Counted from the stretch's first letter, positions 42,298 to 51,582 are shown. The stretch is 64,000 bases of DNA from Sphingosinicella microcystinivorans (GCF_027941835.1 NZ_CP116005.1:2371501-2435500); one strand, 5' to 3'. Notes: a model not told the origin generated them from the letters alone. Made by a program: numbers and translations.

Positions 42298-43017
42298 ATG
42301 AGCACGATCGTCCGCTTCGACAACGTCGGCCTGCGCTACGGCACGGGCGCGGAGGTGCTGCGCGACATCGGCTTCCGGCTCGAAACCGGCGCGTTCATGT
42401 TCCTCGTCGGCTCGTCGGGGGCGGGCAAGACCTCGCTGCTGAGGCTGCTCTATCTCACGCAGCGCCCGTCGCGCGGCCGCATCGACATGTTCGGGCGCGA
42501 CATCACCAGCCTGCCGCGCACCGCGCTCCCGGCGCTGCGCCGCCGCATCGGCGTCGTGCTCCAGGACTTCCGCCTGATCGAGCACCTGACCGCCTTCGAC
42601 AACATCGCGCTGCCGCTCCGCATCGCGGGCGTGCACGAGGCGGAGGTGAAGGCGCACGTCGACGAGCTAATGGCGTGGGTCGGCCTCGCCGAGCGCCGCG
42701 ATGCGCGCCCCGCCGTCCTCTCGGGCGGCGAGCAGCAGCGCGTCGCCATCGCCCGCGCCGTGATCGCGCGGCCCGACATCCTGCTCGCCGACGAGCCCAC
42801 CGGCAACGTCGACCCCGAGATGGCCGGGCGGCTCTTGCACCTGTTCCACGAACTCAACCGGCTCGGCACGACGGTCGTGGTGGCGACGCACGCGCTGCAC
42901 CTGATGTCGCGCGTCCCGTCCGCGATCACGCTGCGCCTCGACCGCGGCGAGATGCTCGATCCGATGGGCGTGCTGCGCAATCCGCCGCCCGTGGAGCCCG
43001 CGGAGCTGCGCGCGTGA
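42298..43017 (+). CDS. ftsE: Cell division ATP-binding protein FtsE
   Basis: 239 residues. Walker [10 protein letters not shown] (about 41), Q-loop [17 protein letters not shown], signature LSGGEQQR (about 143), Walker [11 protein letters not shown] (about 162) and switch His in VATHALHLM. FtsE with FtsX regulates peptidoglycan hydrolases at the divisome. The ATG is the third of three closely spaced ATGAGC sequences (42276, 42287, 42298). FtsX follows with a four-base overlap. Confidence 0.93.
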   Translation: MSTIVRFDNVGLRYGTGAEVLRDIGFRLETGAFMFLVGSSGAGKTSLLRLLYLTQRPSRGRIDMFGRDITSLPRTALPALRRRIGVVLQDFRLIEHLTAFDNIALPLRIAGVHEAEVKAHVDELMAWVGLAERRDARPAVLSGGEQQRVAIARAVIARPDILLADEPTGNVDPEMAGRLLHLFHELNRLGTTVVVATHALHLMSRVPSAITLRLDRGEMLDPMGVLRNPPPVEPAELRA

Positions 43018-43907
43018 TCGCCTGGCTCCAGCCGCGCGCCCAGCGCTACCGTTTCCTGCCCGAAGGGCGCTGGGCCGGCGGCACGCTGCCGTGGATCATC
43101 GGCATGATGACCTTCCTCGCCATGCTGGCGCTCGCGGGCGGCATCGCGCTGTCGAATGCGACCGCGGCGCTCACCGGGGGGCTTTCGCGCAGCTTCACCG
43201 TGCAGATCGTCGAACCCAACCCCGACCTCAAGCGCGAGCAGACGGCGGCGGTCGCCGCGATGCTGCGCGCCCGCGCCGATCTCGCCGACGTCGTCGTGCT
43301 CGGCGACGCCGAGCTTCGCGCGCTCGTCGAGCCGTGGCTCGGCTCCGGCAACATCGGCGAGGACCTGCCGCTGCCCGCGATGATCGACGCGCGCTGGAAC
43401 AGCGGCGCGGGTGACACAGCGGTGATCGCCGAGGCCGTCCGCGCGCTTGCCCCCACCGCGCGCATCGACACCCATGCCCAGTGGTTCCGTCCGCTCGCAG
43501 GCGTCGTCGCGGTGCTGAAATGGCTCGCGGTCGCGATCGGCGTGCTGGTCGTCGCCACGACCGCGGCGATCGTGGCGCTGTCCGTGCGCGCCGCGCTCAG
43601 CACGCACGGGCCGACGATCGAGACGCTGCACATCATGGGCGCGGAGGACCGCACCGTGGCGGCGCTGTTCGAATACCGCTACGCCATCCAGGGGCTGGCG
43701 GGCGGCATGGTCGGCGCGCTCGCCGGGGTCGCGGTCATCGTCTTCATCGGCAACCTTCTCGGCCAGTTCGGCGGCGGCCTCGCCGGGGAGATCAGCCTGT
43801 CGCCGCTCGGCTGGACGGCGCTTGCCGCCGTGCCGCTGCTCGTGGCGCTGCTCACGATCCTCACGGTGCGCGTCACCGTGGGGCGCAGGCTGAAGCAGCA
43901 GCTATGA
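43014..43907 (+). CDS. ftsX: Cell division membrane protein FtsX
   Basis: 297 residues from a GTG overlapping ftsE. FtsX topology: N-terminal membrane helix ([19 protein letters not shown]), extracytoplasmic domain (about 45-155), then three more helices, the first at [22 protein letters not shown]. It lacks a long N-terminal cytoplasmic extension. It transmits FtsE ATP hydrolysis to periplasmic amidase activators. It is overlapped by the ydcF-like gene. Confidence 0.9.
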   Translation: MIAWLQPRAQRYRFLPEGRWAGGTLPWIIGMMTFLAMLALAGGIALSNATAALTGGLSRSFTVQIVEPNPDLKREQTAAVAAMLRARADLADVVVLGDAELRALVEPWLGSGNIGEDLPLPAMIDARWNSGAGDTAVIAEAVRALAPTARIDTHAQWFRPLAGVVAVLKWLAVAIGVLVVATTAAIVALSVRAALSTHGPTIETLHIMGAEDRTVAALFEYRYAIQGLAGGMVGALAGVAVIVFIGNLLGQFGGGLAGEISLSPLGWTALAAVPLLVALLTILTVRVTVGRRLKQQL

Positions 43908-44449
43908 CCTCGGTCCTGGTGCGCTCCGCCATGCTGCTCGCGCTCGCATGGATCGCGGGTTTCGTGTGGTTCGTGATGAGCCTGCCCGAACCCGCGCCCG
44001 ACGATATCCGCACCGAGGGCATCGTCGTGCTCACGGGCGGCCCCGGCCGCATCGCGCGCGGCGTCGACCTGCTGCGCGCGGGCAAGGCGGACCGGCTGCT
44101 GATCTCGGGCGTCGACGCCAGCGTCCGGCCGATCGAGCTTGCGATCGAGCTGAACGTCCCGGCGGACGTGTTCGAATGCTGCATTGATCTCGGCAAGCAG
44201 GCGGCGGACACGCGCGGCAACGGCGAGGAGATCGCCGCGTGGGTGCGGCAGTACGAATACACGTCCGTGCGCCTCGTCACCTCGCAGTTCCATGTCGCGC
44301 GCGCCACGGCGGAGGCGCGCGCGCGGGTCGGCGCGGGCGTGACGCTCGTGCCCGACGCCGTCCCCGCGCGCATGTCGGCGCGGGTGCTCGCGCTCGAATA
44401 CAGCAAGTTCCTGTTCCGGCGCCTGCTGCTGCTGATGGGTGAGGCCTGA
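43904..44449 (+). CDS. YdcF/ElyC family DUF218 membrane protein
   Basis: 181 residues, one N-terminal membrane helix (LLALAWIAGFVWFVM), then the DUF218 domain: IVVLTGGPGRIARGVDLL, LLISGVDA, DTRGNGEEIAAWV and LVTSQFHVARA. ElyC/SanA/YdcF proteins act in envelope integrity, possibly on lipid-linked wall precursors. Overlaps of four bases with ftsX and one base with plsC put it in the same envelope operon. Confidence 0.87.
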   Translation: MTSVLVRSAMLLALAWIAGFVWFVMSLPEPAPDDIRTEGIVVLTGGPGRIARGVDLLRAGKADRLLISGVDASVRPIELAIELNVPADVFECCIDLGKQAADTRGNGEEIAAWVRQYEYTSVRLVTSQFHVARATAEARARVGAGVTLVPDAVPARMSARVLALEYSKFLFRRLLLLMGEA

Positions 44450-45132
44450 TGGTCGTGTTGCGTTCGCTTGCCTTCGCCTTCGTCTTCTATGTCGTCGGCG
44501 CGCTTCTCGTGGTCGCCGCGGCGTTCGAGGCGCTGGTCTCGCGCCGCGCCGCGCACGACGGCGCGCGGCGCTGGTCGGCATTCTTCCTGTGGGCGTCCTC
44601 GCGCATCGCGGGCGTGCGCCTCGAGGTCGTCGGCGCGGTGCCCAAGGGCCCGGTGATCGTCGCGATGAAGCATCAGGCGGCCTATGAGACGATGGCCGTG
44701 CCGCGCCTGTTCCGCTGGCCTGCCGTGGTGATGAAGGCGGAACTGATGCGGATTCCCGTGTGGGGCTGGATCGCGCGCCGTCACGGCTCGATCCCCGTCG
44801 ACCGGGATGCGTCCTCGGCGGCGATGCGCACGATGCTGCGCGTCGCCGAGCAGGCCGTGGCGGAGGGCCGCGAGATCGTGATTTTCCCGGAGGGCACGCG
44901 CACGCCCGTGGGCGAGGCGCCGCCGCTGAAGCCGGGCGTATCCGGGCTCTACAGGCTGATGAAGCTGCCCGTGGTGCCGGTCGCGCTCGATTCCGGAACG
45001 CTTTGGCCGCGCCGCAGTTTCTGGAAGCGGCCCGGCACGATCACGATGCGCTTCGGCGAGGTGATTCCGGCTGGGCTCGACCGCAAGACGTTCGAGGCGC
45101 GGCTCCACGCCGCCATCAACGAGGAGCCGTGA
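44449..45132 (+). CDS. plsC: 1-acyl-sn-glycerol-3-phosphate acyltransferase
   Basis: 227 residues with an N-terminal membrane helix. Acyltransferase motif I appears as KHQAAYET (HX4E rather than HX4D, a variant seen in related alphaproteobacterial enzymes), motif III as FPEGTRTP (about 145) and motif IV around KLPVVPVALDSG. Makes phosphatidic acid from lysophosphatidic acid. One-base overlaps link it to the ydcF-like and DUF2125 genes. Confidence 0.92.
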   Translation: MVVLRSLAFAFVFYVVGALLVVAAAFEALVSRRAAHDGARRWSAFFLWASSRIAGVRLEVVGAVPKGPVIVAMKHQAAYETMAVPRLFRWPAVVMKAELMRIPVWGWIARRHGSIPVDRDASSAAMRTMLRVAEQAVAEGREIVIFPEGTRTPVGEAPPLKPGVSGLYRLMKLPVVPVALDSGTLWPRRSFWKRPGTITMRFGEVIPAGLDRKTFEARLHAAINEEP

Positions 45133-46085
45133 TGAGCCGCCTGCCGTTCTGGGTGCCGGTGCTGCCGCTGCTGCTCGGCCTCGTCGCCTACTGGCTCTAC
45201 TGGCAGGGCGAGGCGAAAGCCTTCGGCGAGATCGTGGCCGCACGGATCGGAGTGCCCGTGGAGACAGCCGGTTTTCCGTACCGGATCGAGGCGCGCGCTG
45301 CGAACGTCGCGGTACGCCGCCAGACGCGCGAGCTTTCCGTCGCCGCGCACGCGGCGGGCATGGTCGTCAACCGCCAGCCGTGGCGCACCGGGCACGTGGT
45401 GATTCAGGCCGAGGCGCCCCGCCTCCAGATCGCGCTCACGCGGCTCACGGGTATGCGCCTCGATGTCGAGGCTCCCGCGATGCTGGCGAGTATGCGCCGG
45501 CCGGGCGACACGCTCGAACGCCTGTCGATGCACTTCGAAACCGCGAAGGTCTGGCTGCCGCTCGCGGGCGGCCCCTTCGATGCGACGGACTTCGAGCTGC
45601 ACCTGCGCGAGACGCCCGGCGGCGAACCGCAGGGCCGCTCCCCGACGCTGCCGGTTCAGGCCGAGGCGCGCATCGCGGGGACGCTGGACCGGGCCGGCGC
45701 GCGCCTCGGCATCGACATTCCGCTGTTCGTGACGGCGCGCGCGCGTATCGGCTCGCTCGACGGCTGGCGCGATGGCGGCACCATCGAGGTGAAGGGCGCG
45801 CAGCTGCTCGCACAGGGCAAGCCGCTCGCGGACCTCGACGCCACGCTCGCGCCGCTGCCGGACGGCCGCGTCGCCGTTTCCGGCACGATCAGGAGCGAAT
45901 GTCCGTTCACGGTGAAGGCGCTTCTCGAAGGCGCGGTCCCGGCGACGGAATACCGCGCCCGCCGCCCCCGCACGATGACGCTCACCGGCGACAGCGCGGC
46001 GGGCTTCGCGGTCGGCGATCCCGAGGGCGCTAGCGGTGGTCCCGTCCGAAGTCAGGAGCCGCCGTGTCCTGTCCTGCGTCGATGA
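45132..46085 (+). CDS. DUF2125 domain protein
   Basis: 317 residues: an N-terminal membrane anchor (FWVPVLPLLLGLVAYWLYW) and an extracytoplasmic beta-rich domain beginning EIVAARIGVPVETAGFPYRIEARA, the pattern of the alphaproteobacterial DUF2125 family. Members are related to AsmA-like lipid-transport/envelope proteins by fold prediction; function unproven. The 3' end overlaps the convergent tyrA gene by 56 bases, one of the longest convergent overlaps in the window. Confidence 0.78.
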   Translation: MSRLPFWVPVLPLLLGLVAYWLYWQGEAKAFGEIVAARIGVPVETAGFPYRIEARAANVAVRRQTRELSVAAHAAGMVVNRQPWRTGHVVIQAEAPRLQIALTRLTGMRLDVEAPAMLASMRRPGDTLERLSMHFETAKVWLPLAGGPFDATDFELHLRETPGGEPQGRSPTLPVQAEARIAGTLDRAGARLGIDIPLFVTARARIGSLDGWRDGGTIEVKGAQLLAQGKPLADLDATLAPLPDGRVAVSGTIRSECPFTVKALLEGAVPATEYRARRPRTMTLTGDSAAGFAVGDPEGASGGPVRSQEPPCPVLRR

Positions 46086-46938
46086 TCGTGCGGCGGATGT
46101 CGCGCGTGCGCGTGAACAGGGTGAACAGCGTGTCGCCGTCGCCCCAGCGGATCGCGCGCTGAAGCGCGGTCAGGTCCTCGGTGAAGCGCTGGAGGACTTC
46201 GAGCACGGCGTCCTTGTTGGCGAGGAACACGTCGCGCCACATCTGCGGATCGGACGCCGCGATGCGCGTGAAGTCGCGGAAGCCGCCCGCCGAGTACTTG
46301 ATCACCTCGGAGCGCGTCACGCCCTCGAGGTCGGAGGCGGTGCCGACGATCGAATAGGCGATGAGGTGGGGCAGGTGGCTCGTCACCGCCAGCACCAGGT
46401 CGTGGTGCTGCGGGTCCATCGTCTCCACCTTGCTGCCGAGGCGCCGCCAGAATTCGGCGAGCCGTTCCGTTGCCGTCGCATCGGTGCCGGGGGGCGGCGT
46501 CAGGATGCACCAGCGGCCGTGGAACAGCTCGGCGAAGCCTGCGTCCGGCCCGGATTTCTCGGTGCCCGCCACGGGGTGCGCCGGGATGAAGTGCGCGCGC
46601 GCCGGCACCAGCCCGGCAAGCGCCGCGACGCTTCCCTTCACCGATCCGACGTCGCTGACGACCGCGTCGTCGGCGAGGTCCTCGCGCATCTCCTCGATCA
46701 CCGCGCCCATCTGCCCCACGGGCACGCACAGCACGACGAGATCGGCGTCGATCACGGCGGTGCCGGGCGTGTCGGCGACATCGTCGACGAGGTCGAGGTC
46801 GTGGGCGCGCTCGCGGACCGCGGCGCTGCCGTCATAGCCGACGAGGCGCACCGTCGGCATGTGCAGCCGCACCGCGCGCGCGAGCGACGAGCCGATCAGC
46901 CCGAGCCCGATGACGGCGACGCGGGAGAAGGGCAGCAT
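46030..46938 (-). CDS. tyrA: Prephenate/arogenate dehydrogenase
   Basis: 302 residues. Dinucleotide motif GLGLIGSSLARAV (about 11-23), DVGSVKG (about 108), HPVAGTEKSG (about 132) and LVLAVTSHLPHLIAYS (about 190), all typical of the TyrA/TyrC dehydrogenase. Oxidatively decarboxylates prephenate (or arogenate) in tyrosine synthesis. Its ATG overlaps the stop of hisC by one base. The linked aminotransferase may therefore supply the transamination step of aromatic synthesis. Confidence 0.94.
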   Translation of the reverse strand: MLPFSRVAVIGLGLIGSSLARAVRLHMPTVRLVGYDGSAAVRERAHDLDLVDDVADTPGTAVIDADLVVLCVPVGQMGAVIEEMREDLADDAVVSDVGSVKGSVAALAGLVPARAHFIPAHPVAGTEKSGPDAGFAELFHGRWCILTPPPGTDATATERLAEFWRRLGSKVETMDPQHHDLVLAVTSHLPHLIAYSIVGTASDLEGVTRSEVIKYSAGGFRDFTRIAASDPQMWRDVFLANKDAVLEVLQRFTEDLTALQRAIRWGDGDTLFTLFTRTRDIRRTIIDAGQDTAAPDFGRDHR

Positions 46939-48038
46939 CAGGCGAGGAAGGCGCGCAGCGCCGCGATCACGGCCTGCGTCTCTTCGTCCGTACCGATGGA
47001 GATGCGAAGCGCGTGGCCGAGGCCCTGGTTCGGCAGCCAGCGCGTCAGGAAGCCGCGCTCGGTGAGGTACGCGTTCGCCGCTTCCGCCGTGTGCGGGCCG
47101 GCCTCGGGGAACGTCACCAGCACGAAGTTCGCCGCCGAAGGCACCGCGCGCAGCCCCTTGTTGCCGAGCGCCTCGACGGCCTCGACCAGCGCCGCGCGGT
47201 TGCGGGCGTTGTCGGCGCGGCACCTCGCCACCCAGTCCTGATCGGCGAGGGCCTCCACCGCGCCTGCAAGCCCGGCGCTCGTCACGTTGAACGGCCCGCG
47301 GATGCGGTTCACCATGTCGATGACGTCCGGCGCGCCGTAGGCCCAGCCGACCCGCTCCGCCGCGAGGCCGTAGATCTTCGAGAAGGTCCGCGTCATCACG
47401 ACGTTGGGGTGCACGCGGGCGAGCGCGATGCCGTCGTCGTAGCCGGGTTCCTCGACATATTCGGCGTAGGCCGAGTCGATCACCAGCAGCACGTGCGGCG
47501 GCAGCCCGGCGTGCAGCCGCTCCACCTCGCTCTGCGCGATCAGCGTGCCGGTGGGGTTGTTGGGGTTGGCGAGGTAGACGATCTTCGTCCGCTCGGTGAC
47601 GGCGGCGAGCAGCGCGTCGACATCGGCGGTGTAGTCGGTGTCGGGCGCCGCCACGGGCGTCGCGCCCGCGCGCTCGGCGGCGATCGGGTAGACCATGAAG
47701 CCGTGGCGCACGTACAGCACCTCGTCGCCCGGCCCCGCGTAGGCGAGCGCGATGCACTGCAATATCTCGTCGGAGCCGGTGCCGCAGACGATGCGCTCCG
47801 CCTCGATGCCGTGCCGCGCGGCGATCGCCGCGCGCAGGTCGTGGCTGCTGCCGTCCGGGTAGCGGTTCGCCTTGCCGACCGCGGCGCGCATCGCCTCGAT
47901 CGCCTTCGGGCTCGCGCCCAGCGGGTTCTCGTTCGAGGAGAGCTTCACGAGGGTGACGCCCGGCGCGGCCTTGGCGCGGCCCGGTACATAAGCTTCGATG
48001 GCGCTGATCCAGGGCTTCGCGGTGGGGGCCTCAGTCAT
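46938..48038 (-). CDS. hisC: Histidinol-phosphate / aromatic aminotransferase
   Basis: 366 residues. PLP fold type I: KLSSNENPLGASPKAIEA (about 32), YLANPNNPTGTLI (about 155), PLP lysine in RTFSKIYGLAAERVGW (about 218). HisC enzymes transaminate histidinol phosphate and often also phenylpyruvate/prephenate. Coupling to tyrA, with no other his gene nearby, suggests an aromatic role as well as, or instead of, histidine synthesis. The ATG at 48038 gives the normal MTEAPTAKPWISAIEAYVPG start. Confidence 0.92.
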   Translation of the reverse strand: MTEAPTAKPWISAIEAYVPGRAKAAPGVTLVKLSSNENPLGASPKAIEAMRAAVGKANRYPDGSSHDLRAAIAARHGIEAERIVCGTGSDEILQCIALAYAGPGDEVLYVRHGFMVYPIAAERAGATPVAAPDTDYTADVDALLAAVTERTKIVYLANPNNPTGTLIAQSEVERLHAGLPPHVLLVIDSAYAEYVEEPGYDDGIALARVHPNVVMTRTFSKIYGLAAERVGWAYGAPDVIDMVNRIRGPFNVTSAGLAGAVEALADQDWVARCRADNARNRAALVEAVEALGNKGLRAVPSAANFVLVTFPEAGPHTAEAANAYLTERGFLTRWLPNQGLGHALRISIGTDEETQAVIAALRAFLA

Positions 48039-48209
48039 CGTTTCTCGGGCTTCCTGCTCATGGGTCCAGACGGCACGCGCATTGGACGAAGCGGCGCGCG
48101 GTTGCAAGAGAAGCTGCTGCGAAAATCATATCAGGCCTGAAACAACACATGAAACCAAACGCGCGACCCGCGCGTTGGCGGCGCATTGGGAACAACAGGG
48201 AGACATGCC

Positions 48210-48509
48210 GTGGATAAAGGCAGTCGCACCATTGTGGTCGTTGTCGCCGTGATCGTCCTGCTGGCCGTCGTGGGTTACGCGCTCGGTCTGTTCAACGTGG
48301 ATGCGAGCGGCACCCTGAAGACGCCGGAAGTCAGCGTCACGGGCGGCGAGATACCCGAACTTCAGGTCGAAACCGGCGAGATAGACATCGGTACGGAAAA
48401 GGCATCGGTGCCGGTCCCCGAGGTCGACGTGAAGACGGACAATGTCGAGATCGACGTTCCGACGGTGGATATCAAGCCGGCCGGAGACGACGGTAGCGCC
48501 AGGCAGTAA
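48210..48509 (+). CDS. Small membrane-anchored protein with alternating beta-type repeats
   Basis: 99 residues from a GTG at 48210 with an AGGGAGA binding site. One hydrophobic helix (TIVVVVAVIVLLAVVGYALGLF) is followed by an acidic, strictly alternating stretch (VPEVDVKTDNVEIDVPTVDI and similar) made of near-repeats of V-x-V/I-x with Glu/Asp. No family is recognised. The gene is followed by a strong terminator. Comparable short proteins occur in sphingomonads, but no role is known to me. Confidence 0.7.
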   Translation: MDKGSRTIVVVVAVIVLLAVVGYALGLFNVDASGTLKTPEVSVTGGEIPELQVETGEIDIGTEKASVPVPEVDVKTDNVEIDVPTVDIKPAGDDGSARQ

Positions 48510-48525
48510 GCCGGCTGCTGCCGTC

Positions 48526-48570
48526 GAGCGCCCCGGCCGGAATCCCCCTCCGCCGGGGCGCTCAATCTTT
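48526..48570 (+). terminator. Rho-independent terminator of the small membrane protein gene
   Basis: A perfect 12-base stem GAGCGCCCCGGC (48526-48537) / GCCGGGGCGCTC (48552-48563) with a 14-base loop is followed by AATCTTTC. It lies 17 bases after the stop codon and before the convergent GMC gene. Confidence 0.75.
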
Positions 48571-48583
48571 CAGCCCCCCCGAT

Positions 48584-50179
48584 TCAGCGCTGCGCGGAAA
48601 GGTGATCCGCGAGCTTGAACGACAGCGCGAGGATGGTGAGCGTCGGGTTCGCCCACCCGCCCGTCGGGAACAGCGAGCTTCCCGCCATGTAGAGATTGTC
48701 GATGCCGTGGACGCGCGCGTCGCCGTCGCAAACGCCCTCGGCGGGCGGCGCCATGCGCGTCGTGCCCATGTGGTGATAGCCGCCGATCGGGTTCTTCGAG
48801 ATCAGCGGGTCGAAGGCCCACGGGTTCGCCGGATCGTCGAGCCACGCCATCGGCTCCACGCGCCCGATGCCGAGCCGCCGGAACTCGCGGTCAAGCGCCT
48901 GCATCGTCGCCTTGACGCTGCGCTTGTCGATCTCCTTCAGCGCCCAGTGCAACTCCGCGCGCGGCATACCGAGCGCGTCGGTCTCGGTCCTGTTCAGCAT
49001 CACGCGGCTGTCGCGGTTCGGCGCCTGCTCGCTGCGCACGACGGCATAGATGCGCCTATCGCTGGTCTTGGTCAGCAGCCACGGGCGATACGGGTCGATC
49101 CATTCCTGGAAGCGCGTGCCGGTGTGCTTCAGCGCGTACCAGCTCTTGCGCCAGAACTTGTTCGGCACCGCCATCGAATGGCGCATGAAGTTGAAGCCCT
49201 GCATGAACGCGCCCATCGGCCGTCCCGGCGGTTTCCGCACGTTGATCGTGAAGCTGGCGTTGAGCACGCCTTCGCCGCGCTGCACGGCCTCGCCCGGCCG
49301 CAGCGCGGCGGCGAAGCGGCTGCCGTGGAAGCGGAACGACTTGCCGAAGGCGAGCGCGGCGATTGGCTTCTCCGCGACGATCTCGCCGCCCCGGCAGTGG
49401 ACGTGCTCCATGAAGCTGCGGCCCACCCAGTCGGTGTCGTTGCCGACGCCCGCCGGGCGCACCGAGCGCGAGGCGAGCAGCAGGCGCGCGTTCTCGATGC
49501 CGCCGCAGGCGATCACGTACTGCCTCGCCTTCACCTGCCCGCGCTTGCCGGAAAGGTCGGCGATGTCGAGCCGGTCGACGGTCTTGCCGTCGCCGTGCAG
49601 GACGATCTCGGTGACGGTGGCTCCGGTCATCACGGTGATGCGCGGATGCTTCAGCACGTCGTCGCGGTACGCCGCCGTGAAGCGGTCGATGTGATGGTCG
49701 AACTGCCAGTAGGAGGCGTCGATCTCGCTGCGGTCGAGCTTGGGGATGCCGCGCATCCGGTCGAGCACGTGCGCCGTGCGGTATTCGCTGATGAGCCCGA
49801 GCCGCGCTTCCGCCATGTCGTAGAACGGCGCGAGCGCTTCCGGCCCGAACGGCCAGCCGGAATGTTCGACCCACGGACGCGTCTCGAAGTCGATGGGGTC
49901 GAGCCGGCAGGTGCGGCCGCCCCAGATCGCGGTGGTGCCGCCGAAGAAGCGTAGCCGCGCGCGGTAGAGGTCGTAATAGGGCAGGCCGGTGTTCGCGGCG
50001 CGGTTGAGCTGCTGCACGGCCTCGTCGAAATCGAGGCCCCCCGATTCGAGCAGCAGGACATCGCGGCCCTTGTCGGCGAGCGCCTTCGCCACCGTCTGCC
50101 CCGCGGCGCCCGCGCCGACCACGCAGACATCCGCCGGAATCGCACTGCCGCCTGCCACGTCGCCGAAGGACGAGAGCAT
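48584..50179 (-). CDS. GMC family FAD-dependent oxidoreductase
   Basis: 531 residues from the ATG at 50179. FAD motif VCVVGAGAAGQTVAKALADKG (about 15-35), GGTTAIWGGRT (about 88), a mid-protein CGGIENARLLLAS, and the C-terminal GGYHHMGTTRMA (catalytic His region) with MAGSSLFPTGGWANPTLTILAL. The enzyme oxidises alcohols or sugars; related bacterial enzymes act as periplasmic or cytosolic dehydrogenases. No signal peptide and no partner cytochrome are seen. It is divergent from tadA. Confidence 0.9.
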   Translation of the reverse strand: MLSSFGDVAGGSAIPADVCVVGAGAAGQTVAKALADKGRDVLLLESGGLDFDEAVQQLNRAANTGLPYYDLYRARLRFFGGTTAIWGGRTCRLDPIDFETRPWVEHSGWPFGPEALAPFYDMAEARLGLISEYRTAHVLDRMRGIPKLDRSEIDASYWQFDHHIDRFTAAYRDDVLKHPRITVMTGATVTEIVLHGDGKTVDRLDIADLSGKRGQVKARQYVIACGGIENARLLLASRSVRPAGVGNDTDWVGRSFMEHVHCRGGEIVAEKPIAALAFGKSFRFHGSRFAAALRPGEAVQRGEGVLNASFTINVRKPPGRPMGAFMQGFNFMRHSMAVPNKFWRKSWYALKHTGTRFQEWIDPYRPWLLTKTSDRRIYAVVRSEQAPNRDSRVMLNRTETDALGMPRAELHWALKEIDKRSVKATMQALDREFRRLGIGRVEPMAWLDDPANPWAFDPLISKNPIGGYHHMGTTRMAPPAEGVCDGDARVHGIDNLYMAGSSLFPTGGWANPTLTILALSFKLADHLSAQR

Positions 50180-50260
50180 GTTTCCCCCTGACGCTCCCCC
50201 CCGAAAGGGAGCCGAGCGGCCCGATGACCGCTGCACTGCAATGGTCTATGCAGCATCGGC

Positions 50261-50734
50261 ATGGGCATCAAGCACGAACCGAATCCCGGGCACAGCGGCC
50301 CGATGACCGTGGCGCTCGGCGCGGCGCGGGCGGCGGCGGCGCGCGGCGAGGTGCCGGTGGGCGCGGTGATCGTCGATGCCGACGGGACCGTGCTCGCGGC
50401 CGAGGGCAACCGGACGCGCGCGCTTTCGGACCCCACCGCGCACGCCGAGATGCTGGCGATCCGCGCGGCCGCCGCGCGCCTCGGCAGCGAACGGCTCGCC
50501 GCGTGCGATCTCTACGTCACGCTGGAGCCGTGCCCGATGTGCGCGGCGGCGATCAGCGCGGCGCGCATCCGGCGGCTCTATTACGGTGCGTCCGATCCCA
50601 AGAGCGGCGGCGTCGAGCATGGCCCGCGCATCTTCGCAAGCCCCTCCTGCCATCACCGGCCGGAGGTGTATCCGGATATTTCCGCGTCTCCGGCGGCGGC
50701 GCTGCTGCGCGAGTTCTTTGCGGCGCGGCGTTAA
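50261..50734 (+). CDS. tadA: tRNA-specific adenosine deaminase TadA
   Basis: 157 residues. Zinc/catalytic motifs are AHAEMLAI (His-Ala-Glu, about 62) and PCPMCAAAI (about 90). TadA converts A34 to inosine in tRNA-Arg(ACG) and is essential in most bacteria. An internal ATG at 50303 (MTVALGAARAAAARGEVPVGAV) fits the family start better than the ATG at 50261; neither has a clear binding site. Confidence 0.92.
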   Translation: MGIKHEPNPGHSGPMTVALGAARAAAARGEVPVGAVIVDADGTVLAAEGNRTRALSDPTAHAEMLAIRAAAARLGSERLAACDLYVTLEPCPMCAAAISAARIRRLYYGASDPKSGGVEHGPRIFASPSCHHRPEVYPDISASPAAALLREFFAARR

Positions 50735-50769
50735 CACTCGCCTCAACATTTGAGTCTAAGTGCCGATGC

Positions 50770-50787
50770 CGGATAGCGTTTTATCCG
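50770..50787 (+). promoter_or_regulatory. Palindrome upstream of luxR (candidate operator)
   Basis: CGGATA and TATCCG (perfect 6-base arms) are separated by GCGTTT, ending 51 bases before the luxR ATG. The size and place are right for a regulator site controlling luxR. A GANTC site (50753-50757) lies just upstream. Confidence 0.4.
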
Positions 50788-50838
50788 AATTAAGGGTCAT
50801 GGGAAGTGCAAGGGGTCGTCGCCGCAAGGGGACGAGTG

Positions 50839-51582
50839 ATGTTGTTCAAAAAAGTGCAGGCGTTCGTGAACAAGGCCAAGAAAGCCGACGACCTGCCCGC
50901 CCTGACCGATCTTACGCAGGCCATCACCGAGGAGCTCGGTTTCGACTGTTTCGCACTGCTGCATTCGCCGCGGCAGAACGGCGTGCCCGCCGAGACCGTG
51001 CAACTCACCACCTATCCCGCCCCGTGGGTGGAGATGGTGCGCGACCGCGCCTACTGGGTCGACGACCCGGTCTTCGCGGCGTGCGAGATTGCGGTGGCGG
51101 GCTTCCCTTGGAAACACATTCCCGAGATGGTCGTGCTCAGCGAGCGGCAGAGGGGCGTGATGCGCCTTGCGCGGGACGAAGGATTGCTCGACGGGTTCAC
51201 CGTGCCGATGCCCAAGGGCGGCACGACGGTCGGGCTCTGCTCGTTCGCGACGCGCCGCGAATGCCGGAACGATCACTACGGCGCGGCGGCCGCGCAGTCG
51301 GTCGGCTGGTTCGCGTTCGAGGCCGCCCGCCGCATCAGCGCGCACGCGCCGATCGCGCTGCCGCCGGCTGCGGCGCTGACGCCGCGCCAGCTCGATTGCA
51401 TCGTGCTGTACGCGCGCGGCAAGAGCGACGCGATGATGGCGCGGCTGCTCGGGATCAGCCCCAAGACCTGCAACGAGCATATCGAGATCGCCAAGCGCCG
51501 CTACGGCGTCGCGACCCGGCAGCAGCTGCTCGCGCGCGTGCTCTGGAACGGCCAGCTCAGCTTCGCGGACATCCTGAGCTGA
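50839..51582 (+). CDS. LuxR family autoinducer-binding transcriptional regulator
   Basis: 247 residues. The autoinducer-binding domain (about 10-165) keeps the acyl-homoserine-lactone pocket residues: Trp in YPAPWVEM, Asp-Pro in WVDDPVFA, Trp in FPWKHIPE and Gly in GFTVPMPKGG. The usual Tyr four residues after the first Trp is replaced (WVEMV). The C-terminal LuxR HTH (about 185-245) has LTPRQLDCIVLYARGKSD and ISPKTCNEHIEIAKRR. The ATG at 50839 has a strong AAGGGGA site. The cognate luxI lies 11 kb downstream at 62.9 kb. Confidence 0.9.
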   Translation: MLFKKVQAFVNKAKKADDLPALTDLTQAITEELGFDCFALLHSPRQNGVPAETVQLTTYPAPWVEMVRDRAYWVDDPVFAACEIAVAGFPWKHIPEMVVLSERQRGVMRLARDEGLLDGFTVPMPKGGTTVGLCSFATRRECRNDHYGAAAAQSVGWFAFEAARRISAHAPIALPPAAALTPRQLDCIVLYARGKSDAMMARLLGISPKTCNEHIEIAKRRYGVATRQQLLARVLWNGQLSFADILS

